DNA from: Promicromonospora citrea | GTDB taxonomy: Bacteria > Actinomycetota > Actinomycetes > Actinomycetales > Cellulomonadaceae | Length of the DNA: 34,504 bases | Reading direction: 5' to 3' | NCBI RefSeq assembly: GCF_013004695.1 | Contig: NZ_JABEMG010000039.1 | Span: 1 to 34,504, forward strand | In this document: positions 16,232 to 23,200 of the stretch, piece after piece | How the letters are laid out: each line of letters opens with the position of its first letter | How positions within the stretch are numbered: position 1 is the first letter of the stretch | Program-made: the position numbers and the translations under genes | The notes under the pieces: model-generated | The model's database searches: none | Told to the model about the DNA's origin: nothing | The model's input: the letters and a program-made list of their open reading frames with translations, nothing else

Positions 16232-16249
16232 GACCGGAGGCCTCCGGTC
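16232..16249. repeat. 18-bp perfect palindrome in the nrdR leader
   Basis: GACCGGAGG followed directly by CCTCCGGTC is a perfect palindrome with no spacer, at the predicted 5' end of the nrdR transcript. It could be a protein-binding site or a 5' hairpin. It does not look like the AT-rich NrdR box. Confidence 0.5.
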
Positions 16250-16274
16250 CGTGGACGACCACGCAGGAGTGAGC

Positions 16275-16745
16275 ATGCACTGCCCGTTCTGTCGCCACGC
16301 CGACTCGCGCGTGGTGGACTCACGGACGGCCGACGACGGCCTGTCGATAAGGCGTCGGCGGCAGTGCCCGAACTGCAACCGGCGGTTCACGACCGTCGAG
16401 ACGGCCAGCCTGTCCGTGGTGAAGCGCTCCGGCGCCACCGAACCCTTCAGCCGCGACAAGGTGGTCGCCGGCGTGCGCAAGGCCTGCCAGGGCCGCCCCG
16501 TGAGCGACGACGACCTCGCGATCCTGGCCCAGCGCGTCGAGGAGACGCTGCGCAGCACGGGCAGCGCCGAGATCGACGCCTACGAGGTGGGGCTCGCGAT
16601 CCTGGGCCCGCTGCGCGAGCTCGACGAGGTCGCCTACCTGCGGTTCGCGAGCGTCTACCAGTCGTTCGACTCGCTCGAGGACTTCGAGAGCGCCATCACC
16701 TCGCTGCGCGCCGAGCGCGCGGAGCGCACCGCGGCCCAGGCCTGA
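16275..16745 (+). CDS. nrdR: Transcriptional repressor NrdR
   Basis: NrdR represses ribonucleotide reductase genes in response to ATP/dATP ratio. The 156-residue protein has the N-terminal zinc ribbon MHCPFC ... CPNC (Cys3, Cys6, Cys31, Cys34) and the ATP-cone that starts with [20 protein letters not shown] (about 48-67), with the [14 protein letters not shown] tail typical of the family. ATG at 16275 is chosen because the family begins at MHCPFC and AGGAG lies five bases before it; the frame is open to 16131 but nothing conserved is there. No ribonucleotide reductase gene follows in this window, so its targets lie elsewhere. Confidence 0.96.
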   Translation: MHCPFCRHADSRVVDSRTADDGLSIRRRRQCPNCNRRFTTVETASLSVVKRSGATEPFSRDKVVAGVRKACQGRPVSDDDLAILAQRVEETLRSTGSAEIDAYEVGLAILGPLRELDEVAYLRFASVYQSFDSLEDFESAITSLRAERAERTAAQA

Positions 16746-16896
16746 GTCCGGGCCGGCGGTCCGCTGCGGCTGCGGCCTGCGGCGACGTCGTGCCCGGCGC
16801 GTGAAATGCGTTGGCACCCACGCGGTCGGTGGTGCAGGCTGGGGGCGGACGACGGACCCGATCGAGGGACCCCCGAAACAGGAGGAGGTGATCGGT

Positions 16897-17121
16897 GTGA
16901 CGGACGACAAGCAGCCCGAGGCGGCATCGACCGACGAGGATCGTGCCGAGGAGAAGGCCACCGCGCCGAGCGCGGACGCGAAGGCCCGGTTCCGCGAGGC
17001 GCTGGACCGCAAGAACGCGGCCCGGAACCGCACGTCGGCGAGCGATGTGAACACGGGCGCCGTGCACGGGTCGGAGACGACCGGGCCGGTGCAGAAGATG
17101 TTCCGCCGCAAGAGCGGCTGA
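16897..17121 (+). CDS. Small DUF5302-family protein
   Basis: This small charged protein (74 residues from GTG at 16897) has no membrane segment. A conserved-looking core AKARFREALDRKNAARN (about 37-53) and the C-terminus QKMFRRKSG match the actinobacterial DUF5302 pattern as I remember it; the function is unknown. The start is fixed by a very strong Shine-Dalgarno site, AGGAGGTGAT, at 16883-16892. The upstream in-frame extension to 16801 is unlikely to be translated. A candidate promoter (TTGGCA at 16811, CAGGCT at 16835) could drive it alone. A strong terminator follows within ten bases of the stop, so it is monocistronic or the end of the nrdR transcript. Confidence 0.82.
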   Translation: MTDDKQPEAASTDEDRAEEKATAPSADAKARFREALDRKNAARNRTSASDVNTGAVHGSETTGPVQKMFRRKSG

Positions 17122-17130
17122 GACGCGGTG

Positions 17131-17175
17131 ACGAAGGCCGTCGATCTGGTGAGCGACCAGATCGACGGCCTTCGT
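17131..17175 (+). terminator. Strong terminator after the DUF5302 gene
   Basis: A perfect 20-bp stem (17131-17150 with 17156-17175) closes a 5-base loop GAGCG. No T tract follows, but the stem length makes it a convincing factor-independent terminator. It marks the end of the conserved block and the start of the accessory segment. Confidence 0.85.
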
Positions 17176-17279
17176 CGTGCCCCACGCAGCACCGAGAGAA
17201 GACGGTGCGATGGGAATGTCACGATTGCTGTCACGTCCTAGGGGCCGATGCCTGCCAGCGGGTGCCCACCAGTACCGGG

Positions 17280-17552
17280 TCATGCTTGCAGCGCTGCGCG
17301 GAGCGGCGGTTCACCGGAGGTGACTTCGAACTGGATGCGTCCCGGGTCTGGTCCGACTGCACGTTCGAGCAGGATGGTGGCGACGTCGACAGCGTTCGTA
17401 CGTTCGGGGGTACTGCCGCCGCCAGAGCCCGCTGCGAACAGGGCAGCGTCCGCGCCATGGAGCTGTGTGGTGAGCGCATCGCGACCGTCATGGTCTTGTC
17501 GCGCCAAGATTCGGGCCACCTTTCCGTGACCTCCGGCGATGACTACACGCAT
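17280..17552 (-). pseudogene. Internally deleted NAD(P)-binding SDR-type protein
   Basis: The 90-residue frame starts like an atypical short-chain dehydrogenase of the NAD(P)H-binding type (MRVVIAGGHGKVARIL, the GxxG dinucleotide loop) at about residues 1-17. It then jumps to the strand-4 region DAALFAAGSGGGS (about 34-46) and then to the C-terminal region (GRIQFEVTSGEPPL, about 70-83). Full-length relatives are near 210-220 residues, so roughly 120 residues are missing in two in-frame gaps, including the central catalytic region. The frame is intact and AAAGGA precedes the start, so a short product may still be made, but it cannot be a normal enzyme. It is the last gene of the minus-strand run 20605-17280. 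Confidence 0.7.
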
Positions 17553-17613
17553 GTCCGGTTCCTTTCTCCGAGCCGCTCAGGCATCGCCGGAGCGTTGAAC
17601 GCCAATCTGCTGG

Positions 17614-18564
17614 TCACCGTCTTGGCCAAGGGACCAGGGTGAGCGAACGCACGGCGACGGCCCCGATGGTGAGGGTGGCGCCCAGGAGTACCAGCCACGA
17701 GGCCGCCGATCCGAAGGTCCCGCCGGTCGCCGTCGTGAGCAGACGGATCGAGTAGGTCGCGCTGGCGGCGACGGTGAAGGTCGTGGCCCAGAAGCCGATC
17801 ACGAACGGTGTGCGTGCGTACATCGGCAGCAGGAACAGGTGCGGCAGCAGCAGCGCGATCATCAGCGCTGCGAATACGGTGTCGACCGTGGAGAGCTGAC
17901 CGTCGGAGATCGCCCACCACGCGTTGCCTGCCACAGCCGGGGGCGCGGAGAAGATCGCGATGGTCGGGAACAGCGCGGGTGGAACCGGGGGCCCGGTGAC
18001 GTAGCGCACGAGGAGCGCACCGGCGATCAACATCCAGAACATGATCCCGACCGCGAGCAGGCCGATCGCGACGTCGCGGTGCCCGATCGTCGCGAACGAC
18101 TGCGCGGTGATCAGGCTGGCCGCGACGGTGGGCAACAGGTACCCGCCATGGATCACGGCGGGGGCGCGCGGCTGCGACAGCACGGACGAGACGAACCACG
18201 CCCCGAACGCAGCAGACAGGGCGAGCATGACCCACACCGCGATGCCGGACGCGACGGGATACCACTGGAACAGGTGTGCCGCAAGGAGCGAACCGACAGC
18301 GGGGACGAGGGATGCGAACGGACCGAGCACGGGGTGGCGCAGGTCGCCTGCGACGGCCCGCAGGCCACCGGAGCGGCGCAGGTAGACGACCGTGATGATC
18401 CCCCAGGCCAGTGCCGCCGCCGCCCAGAGCGTCTCGCCGACCGCCGTCGGGGCGCCGAGCAGCTGGCCGGACGCGGTCCAGGTTCCCGCGAGGCCGGCGG
18501 TGCCGAACGCGATGCCGAAGAAGTTCAAGGGAAGCCTGCGGGTGCCGGGCTCGGTCGTAGTCAT
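17614..18564 (-). CDS. TDT-family (TehA/Mae1/SLAC1-like) membrane transporter
   Basis: The protein (316 residues) is almost entirely hydrophobic, with about ten predicted membrane segments. It begins with the family-typical LPLNFFGIAFGTAGLAGTW and continues with FQWYPVASGIAVWVM, GNAWWAISDG and FWATTFTVAASA. The tellurite-resistance/dicarboxylate (TDT) family moves anions such as malate or nitrate and includes TehA; the substrate here is unknown. Two ATGs are adjacent; the one at 18564 lies five bases after GGAGG and is preferred over 18567, which lies only two bases away. It sits between a hydrolase gene and a decayed dehydrogenase, all on the minus strand. Confidence 0.83.
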   Translation of the reverse strand: MTTTEPGTRRLPLNFFGIAFGTAGLAGTWTASGQLLGAPTAVGETLWAAAALAWGIITVVYLRRSGGLRAVAGDLRHPVLGPFASLVPAVGSLLAAHLFQWYPVASGIAVWVMLALSAAFGAWFVSSVLSQPRAPAVIHGGYLLPTVAASLITAQSFATIGHRDVAIGLLAVGIMFWMLIAGALLVRYVTGPPVPPALFPTIAIFSAPPAVAGNAWWAISDGQLSTVDTVFAALMIALLLPHLFLLPMYARTPFVIGFWATTFTVAASATYSIRLLTTATGGTFGSAASWLVLLGATLTIGAVAVRSLTLVPWPRR

Positions 18565-18623
18565 CATGACCTCCGGGGGTCGGGAGCTGAGGGGTGCGCG
18601 AGTGTCGGCGGGGCTACCTGTCA

Positions 18624-18664
18624 CAGGGCCGGGCGCGTGCCTTTTGCCGCAGCGCCGGACCCTG
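18624..18664 (-). terminator. Hairpin between the hydrolase and TDT genes
   Basis: Two 13-base arms (18624-18636 and 18652-18664) pair at 11 positions around a 15-base loop. The loop contains CTTTTG. It may end or attenuate the transcript coming from the hydrolase gene. Confidence 0.42.
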
Positions 18665-18678
18665 TGGCGGTACTGAGG

Positions 18679-19497
18679 TCAGAGCCGAATCCAGTCGAGG
18701 ATGTCCTGGTCGAGCTGCGCCCGGAAGTCGCCGTGGATGCCGTGCGGAGCGCCCGGGTAGGTCTTCAGGGTGCCGTTCTGCACGAGGTCGATCGCGCGGC
18801 GGGCGGCCGCTTCGATCGGGACGATCTGGTCGTCCTCGCCGTGCGCGATGAGGATCGGGACGGTGAGCGACTTGAGGTCGTCTGTCTGGTCGGTCTCGCT
18901 GAACGCCTTGACGCAGTCGTAGGCGGCGGACAGGTTCACCAGCTGGCCCTGACGCCAGAAGTCGAGCTTGGCACCGTAGGAGACGTCGCGGCCGTGGTTC
19001 GCACCGAAGAAGCTCTCGGCGAGGTCGAGCCAGAACTGGGATGCGTCGCTGAGCACACCCGCGCGGATGCCGTCGAACACGTCGATCGGAGTCCCGCCCG
19101 GGTTGTTCTCGTTCAGGACCATGATCGGGGGGATGGCACCGGCCGTGACGACCTTGGCCACGCGGCCGTTCGCGTAGCGCGACGCGTACCTCACGACCTC
19201 GCCACCGCCGGTGGAGTGGCCCACGACGATGGCGTCGTGCAGCTCGAGCGTGTCGACGAGGAGCGCCAGGTCCTGTGCGTACTGGTCGATGGTGTGGCCC
19301 TCGGCGGTCTTGCTCGACCGGCCGTGCCCGCGGCGGTCGTGGGCGATCGTGCGGTAGCCGTGGTCGCTGAAGAACTTCAGCTCGGGCTGCCAGGCGTCGG
19401 AGCTCAGCGGCCAGCCATGGCTGAAGACGATCGGCTGCCCCTCGCCCTGCTCGGTGTAGTAGATGTCGACGCCATCGGGGGTGGTGATGTAGGCCAT
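18679..19497 (-). CDS. Alpha/beta hydrolase, non-heme chloroperoxidase-like
   Basis: The 272-residue protein has the complete catalytic triad layout of cofactor-free chloroperoxidase/arylesterase enzymes: nucleophile Ser95 in VVGHSTGGGE, acid Asp223 in HGEDDQIVP and His252 in GAPHGI. It also carries the oxyanion motif SHGWPLSSDAW (26-36) and DRRGHGRS. Such enzymes hydrolyse small esters and can form peracids that halogenate non-specifically. There is no signal peptide, so it is cytoplasmic. AGGAG five bases before the ATG fixes the start. It is the second gene of the minus-strand run downstream of the SRPBCC/MBL gene, separated by a 115-base region with two palindromes, so it may have its own regulated promoter. 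Confidence 0.92.
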   Translation of the reverse strand: MAYITTPDGVDIYYTEQGEGQPIVFSHGWPLSSDAWQPELKFFSDHGYRTIAHDRRGHGRSSKTAEGHTIDQYAQDLALLVDTLELHDAIVVGHSTGGGEVVRYASRYANGRVAKVVTAGAIPPIMVLNENNPGGTPIDVFDGIRAGVLSDASQFWLDLAESFFGANHGRDVSYGAKLDFWRQGQLVNLSAAYDCVKAFSETDQTDDLKSLTVPILIAHGEDDQIVPIEAAARRAIDLVQNGTLKTYPGAPHGIHGDFRAQLDQDILDWIRL

Positions 19498-19524
19498 GGT
19501 TGCTCCTGGGAACGAGGCGGTGCG

Positions 19525-19540
19525 TCAGGGATTGCCCTGA
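19525..19540. repeat. Palindrome in the hydrolase leader
   Basis: TCAGGG-ATTG-CCCTGA is a perfect 6-4-6 inverted repeat 28 bases upstream of the hydrolase start on the minus strand. It could be an operator or a small leader hairpin. Confidence 0.45.
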
Positions 19541-19577
19541 CCGGCTCGAAACTACGAACTGCCCGCCTGGCTGCGCG

Positions 19578-19594
19578 TGTCCCCAACGGGGACA
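19578..19594. promoter_or_regulatory. Candidate operator upstream of the hydrolase gene
   Basis: TGTCCCC-AAC-GGGGACA is a perfect 7-3-7 palindrome in the gap between the SRPBCC/MBL and hydrolase genes. It lies 81-97 bases before the hydrolase start. It could bind the nearby XRE regulator; it could also act as a terminator hairpin after the MBL gene. Confidence 0.5.
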
Positions 19595-19612
19595 GGCTCC
19601 GGGGCCGCCGCA

Positions 19613-20605
19613 TCACATGGTCGGCTGTGTGTCGGGGCCTGTCAGGTAGCGACGCAGTGATGCCACCTGAGGCCCGGTGGCATCGCTGCGGGTGCCGGGA
19701 GCGCGATGCCGGGCGACGGTCCACGCCGGGCGCAGCGCCTGCAGCAGGTCCAGCGAACGAGTCCAGGCCTGTCGCGCCGTGGCGTCGACCCCGTCGAGCG
19801 GCACGGGGACGCCGTTGCTGACGAGGTCGCCGCAGAATGCGGCATCCAGATCGCGCACCGACACGAAGGCGGCCCGGCGTCCGGCGATCTCGCCGAGGTC
19901 GAACAGCCGCAGCTCGTGGCCCTCCAGGTCCAGCCTTGTGGCTGTGGGCGCCGCGACGACGCCTGCTTCCGGGAACGCACGCAGCACGGTTCGCAGGCCC
20001 GGAGTGCTCCCTCCCGGCAGAACGATCACACCGGTCAGCTGTTTGCCCGTCGACCGGATCCAGGCTGCGAGGTCCTCCGCCTCGACGGTGGCGGACGGGG
20101 CGTCCACGAGGACGGCGTCCCGCGCCCCGGCGACGAGCGTCGCCGTCCGGGCGCCGCCCAGCCAGATCTCCATCGTCAGGGGGGCCAGCAACGTGCCGCC
20201 GGCGAGCTGCAGGCGACGTTCGAGCCAGGTGCCGACATGGTCGCGGGCCTCCTGGCCGTTGTCGCTCACCAGCTCGGCTGACCACGTCACGCGGCTGCAG
20301 CCGTCGGGCTCGGCGGAGACACGGACTACGCCGTCCAGGTCGTGGCGGGCGGATCCGCCTGGTACTCGTGCCTGGTACGCGACCAGGCCGGACTCACGGC
20401 GGGTGATGGACTCCACGGCACCGAACCGGTCGCCGCCGAAGCGCACGAGCCGAGACCCTGGTGGGTCGATCGGCGTAACCTCGAGGACGTCGCCGAGAGC
20501 GCTCAGGTCGTCGAGCGCTTCGAACCGCGACCAGACGTTGATCGCGGGCTCACGGAACAGCGCTGCGCGCGTCACGTGGGCGCGACGGACGGCAGCCGAC
20601 GTCAC
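19613..20605 (-). CDS. SRPBCC domain fused to a degenerate metallo-beta-lactamase-like domain
   Basis: The 330-residue product has two parts. Residues about 20-135 look like an SRPBCC (START-like) hydrophobic-ligand domain (INVWSRFEALDDLS, then alternating strands and a final helix with HVGTWLERRL). Residues about 152-325 follow the metallo-beta-lactamase fold: ATLVAGARDAVLVDAP, a helix, LTGVIVLPGGSTPG, AGVVAAPTA, FCGDLVSNGVPVPL and LRPAWTVARHRAPG. The zinc motif HxHxDH, expected at about 196-201, is replaced by LPGGSTPG, so the enzyme centre is lost, while Asp260 and His300 equivalents remain. GTG at 20605 follows GGGAGGGA at a fair distance; a GTG at 20647 would add 14 residues. Function is unknown; ligand sensing or a decayed lactonase are possible. 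Confidence 0.72.
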   Translation of the reverse strand: MTSAAVRRAHVTRAALFREPAINVWSRFEALDDLSALGDVLEVTPIDPPGSRLVRFGGDRFGAVESITRRESGLVAYQARVPGGSARHDLDGVVRVSAEPDGCSRVTWSAELVSDNGQEARDHVGTWLERRLQLAGGTLLAPLTMEIWLGGARTATLVAGARDAVLVDAPSATVEAEDLAAWIRSTGKQLTGVIVLPGGSTPGLRTVLRAFPEAGVVAAPTATRLDLEGHELRLFDLGEIAGRRAAFVSVRDLDAAFCGDLVSNGVPVPLDGVDATARQAWTRSLDLLQALRPAWTVARHRAPGTRSDATGPQVASLRRYLTGPDTQPTM

Positions 20606-20681
20606 TGGTGCTTCCCTCCCGGTCGCCCGAGGCTCCGGCGACCCCACCGACCGTAGACTGGTGGCCCGGGCCGAGGGTGGC

Positions 20682-20696
20682 CCTGTCGCGGACAGG
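20682..20696. promoter_or_regulatory. Inverted repeat in the divergent MBL/XRE promoter region
   Basis: CCTGTC-GCG-GACAGG is a perfect 6-3-6 palindrome between the divergent SRPBCC/MBL and XRE genes. It lies just downstream of a TAGACT (plus strand, 20654) and upstream of a TACGGT (minus strand, 20650-20655). This is a reasonable place for autoregulation by the XRE protein. Confidence 0.42.
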
Positions 20697-20754
20697 CAGC
20701 TCGTCGCGGAGCTGCGGTCCTGGCCGGGCTCACCTCGAGGGAAAGGACTCGAAC

Positions 20755-21579
20755 TTGGGTGTCAAGGGTTCGCCGCTCGGCGATTATCTGCGCGCGCGCC
20801 GCGCGGTCGTCTCCCCCGAGGAAGCGGGCGTCACGTCGCACACGCGGCGTCGTGTCCCGGGCCTGCGGCGCGACGAGGTCGCCCGCGCCGCCGGCATCAG
20901 CCAGGAGTACTACCTACGGCTCGAACAAGGCCGCGACCGCACCCCGTCGGACCAGGTGCTGCGCGCACTCGGTCGCGCGCTGATGCTGGACGAGGCCGCC
21001 GTCTCCTACATGCTCCTGCTCGCGAGCGCCGAGCCGTTCGACCTGCCGGCACAGGAGGCCGCGGTCTCGATGGACAACCTCGCGGCGATTCTGAACGCTT
21101 GGCCGAACACGCCCGCCTACATCATCGACTCCCGGCACACCGTGGTGCTCTCGAACGCGATGGCCCGTGCCGTCGTCCCGCATGCGCTCGAACCGGGCGT
21201 GAACATCGCTGAGGCGGTGTTCAGCCTGCCTGAGGTCCGTGCGCTGCCGACCTGGGACCAGCTTGCCTCGCGGACGGTGCGCCGGCTGCGCTACTACGGG
21301 TACCCGTTCGATCCTCGTCTGCACGAGCTGGCAGCGCGGCTGTCCGAGCAGGATCCGGTCTTCCGCACGCTCTGGGAACGGCAGGACGTCGACCCGTACT
21401 ACGACGGTGACGTACGCCCGCAGGTGAAGGGGTACGGCCAGATCGTGCTGCGCCACCAGACGCTCGTGGTGCCCGGCACGCCCGGCTACCTTCTTTGCGT
21501 CTATCACGCCGAGCCGGGCACACCGAGCGCGGAGGCGATCGCGCACCTCGCCGCCCGGATCTCCTCCACCACCGTGTAG
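20755..21579 (+). CDS. XRE-family regulator with MmyB-like ligand-binding domain
   Basis: The 274-residue protein has an N-terminal helix-turn-helix (residues about 8-65; RRVPGLRRDEVARAAGISQE, YYLRLEQGRDRTPSDQVLRAL). A C-terminal PAS-like MmyB ligand-binding domain follows (about 100-270; ILNAWPNTPAYIIDSRHTVVLSN, then PGTPGYLLCVYHAEPGTPS). This architecture is very common in actinobacteria, where it usually controls an adjacent oxidoreductase or hydrolase, and fatty-acid-like ligands have been proposed for it. TTG at 20755 is chosen as start because AAAGGA stands seven bases before it; no ATG or GTG lies nearby in frame. It is divergent from the four-gene minus-strand run and probably regulates it. 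Confidence 0.88.
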   Translation: MGVKGSPLGDYLRARRAVVSPEEAGVTSHTRRRVPGLRRDEVARAAGISQEYYLRLEQGRDRTPSDQVLRALGRALMLDEAAVSYMLLLASAEPFDLPAQEAAVSMDNLAAILNAWPNTPAYIIDSRHTVVLSNAMARAVVPHALEPGVNIAEAVFSLPEVRALPTWDQLASRTVRRLRYYGYPFDPRLHELAARLSEQDPVFRTLWERQDVDPYYDGDVRPQVKGYGQIVLRHQTLVVPGTPGYLLCVYHAEPGTPSAEAIAHLAARISSTTV

Positions 21580-21696
21580 GCGCACCGCCACTGAGCCCAG
21601 CAGCCTGTCCCTCGGAGGAGCACGCTGGATCTGCACGTGCTCCGTACCTTCGTCCATGCCGGCGGTCACCCGATCGGCACAAGGATGGAGCTGCAC

Positions 21697-22219
21697 ATGG
21701 ACAACGCCGACAACGGCCTGATCACCGCCCGTACCGTCCAGACCGGCACGGTCGTCGCGGCGAACGGCATCGAGTACGCCTACCGCCGCTTCGGTCGCAG
21801 CACCGACGGTTTCCCCCTCGTCTTCCGGCAGCACTTCCGCGGGAACCTGGACAGCTGGGATCCCGACCTGGTCGACGACATCGCCGCTGAGCGCGAGGTC
21901 ATCCTCGTCGACAACGCCGGAGTGGGCGCCTCCACAGGAACGGTTCCGGGAACCGTGGCCGAGATGGCGCGCGACCTGCTCGCCTCCAGCAAGCTCCGAC
22001 GCCTCACCGCCATCACCCAACCGACCCTGATCCTGCAGGGCGACGACCACCCCATGATCCGGCATACCGGGGAGCCACACGCTGGCCGGACTCATCCCCG
22101 ACGCGCGGCTGCACATCTTCCCCGATGCCGCGCACGCATCGATCTTCCAGTACCCGCACGAGGCCGCCCGCCTCGTCCTCGAGCTCGTGGCGGCCAAGAC
22201 CACCACGGCCGCCGCCTGA
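21697..22219 (+). pseudogene. Alpha/beta hydrolase remnant with internal deletion and frameshift
   Basis: The first part (ATG 21697, after GGAG) reads as a normal alpha/beta hydrolase N-terminus: ANGIEYAYRRFG, the oxyanion-region strand PLVFRQHFRGNLDSWDP, and VILVDNAGVGASTGTVPGTV. It then jumps directly to the late strand TQPTLILQGDDHPMI, so the nucleophile elbow (GxSxG) and lid, about 100 residues, are missing. After about 22065 the homologous C-terminus continues in another frame (GSHTLAGLIPDARLHIF, then PDAAHASIFQYPHEA with the catalytic His), ending at the TGA at 22217. One large deletion plus one frameshift make this clearly non-functional. Confidence 0.82.
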
Positions 22220-22230
22220 GAGGAATGCTC

Positions 22231-23010
22231 ATGACCAGCCCGACCCACCTTCTCGACCGTGTCCTCGAAGCCCACGGCGGCCGTGCCCGCTGGGCCGAGG
22301 TGTCCACCATCAGTGCCGAGCGCTCGTTCGGCGGCGCTTTCTGGGGCCTCAAGCAGGTCGCCGGAGTCGCCGAGCACGGCCGGTTCACGGTCGACCTGCG
22401 CCACCAGGAGACCAGCCTGGAGAGCTTCGGGGCACCCGATGTGCGCACCCGGTTCACCGCGGACCGGGTCGAGATGGTGCGCGCGACCGAGGAGGGCGAT
22501 GAGGTCATCGAGGCCGTCGACGACCCGCGCACTACCTTCGAGGGCCACGACCTGGAAACCCCGTGGACCCGGCTGCAGCTCGCCTACTTCACCGGCTACG
22601 CCATGTGGACCTACAACACCGAGCCATGGTCGTTCACCTTCCCCGGAGTGCAGATCGAGGAGATCGGCCCGTGGACCGAGCCCGACGGCACCGTGCTCGA
22701 CCGACTGCGTGTCACCTACCCGCCGCAGATCGCAACGCACACCCCGACGCAGACTCTCTACGCGGACGCGGACGGCGTGCTCCGCCGCCGCGACTACGAG
22801 GTCGACATCGCCGGCGGGTCCCCGAGCGTCGAGTACATGACCGACCAGTTCTGGGCCGACGGACTGCTCCTCGCAGGCAGCCGCAAGATCTTCGTCCGTG
22901 ACGGCGACGGCACGGCGATCCCGGACCCCCTCATCGTCTCGATCGACATCAGCGACGTCCGACTCGGCTCATCGGCCGGCACGGACACGTCACTGCCGGA
23001 GCCGGGTTAG
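22231..23010 (+). CDS. Conserved hypothetical protein, possible LolA-like fold
   Basis: This 259-residue protein has no signal peptide and no membrane span. It starts THLLDRVLEAHGGRARW, followed by many strand-like segments rich in Trp, Tyr and Thr (GGAFWGLKQVAG, LAYFTGYAMWTYNTEPWSF, LRVTYPPQIATHTPTQTLY, VLRRRDYEVDIAGG, LIVSIDISDVRL). The pattern resembles proteins related to LolA/outer-membrane-lipoprotein-sorting folds with one large curved sheet, but I cannot name a family and give no function. The start at 22231 follows GAGAGGA by six bases; an ATG two codons earlier (22225) is too close. It directly follows the hydrolase remnant (11 bases) and may once have been its partner. Confidence 0.75.
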   Translation: MTSPTHLLDRVLEAHGGRARWAEVSTISAERSFGGAFWGLKQVAGVAEHGRFTVDLRHQETSLESFGAPDVRTRFTADRVEMVRATEEGDEVIEAVDDPRTTFEGHDLETPWTRLQLAYFTGYAMWTYNTEPWSFTFPGVQIEEIGPWTEPDGTVLDRLRVTYPPQIATHTPTQTLYADADGVLRRRDYEVDIAGGSPSVEYMTDQFWADGLLLAGSRKIFVRDGDGTAIPDPLIVSIDISDVRLGSSAGTDTSLPEPG

Positions 23011-23090
23011 CCCTGCGTGACTCACCCGTCTCCGGTGGGCACCGAGCGATGACCGGCTCGCCGCCTGCAGCCACCAGTGCAGATGAAGTG

Positions 23091-23121
23091 GGCCCGGTCA
23101 CCAACTCCTGGTGACCGGGCC
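23091..23121. terminator. Terminator between the hypothetical protein gene and merR-1
   Basis: A perfect 13-bp stem (GGCCCGGTCACCA with TGGTGACCGGGCC) closes a 5-base loop. It lies between convergent genes and can serve both directions. The rest of 23011-23200 shows nothing else I can name. Confidence 0.78.
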
Positions 23122-23200
23122 TCCTGGGTCGGCGACGTCGAAACACCGACGGGTCCTGTGTCCCAGGGAAGTCCCAACCGCCTGCGGTAGTCCCCCCGCG

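Noticed and set aside
16101-16274. B12 riboswitch upstream of nrdR
   Set aside because: nrdR often neighbours nrdJ, whose leader can have a cobalamin riboswitch, but no nrdJ is present and I could not find the conserved B12-box pattern in this 174-base region.
16801-16896. N-terminal extension of the DUF5302 protein from 16801
   Set aside because: The strong AGGAGGTGAT site lies inside it and points to the GTG at 16897; the extension resembles leader sequence and matches nothing in the family.
23011-23200. Possible tRNA or attachment site around the 13-bp hairpin
   Set aside because: No cloverleaf, anticodon arm or CCA-side pairing could be built; it reads as a simple terminator hairpin.
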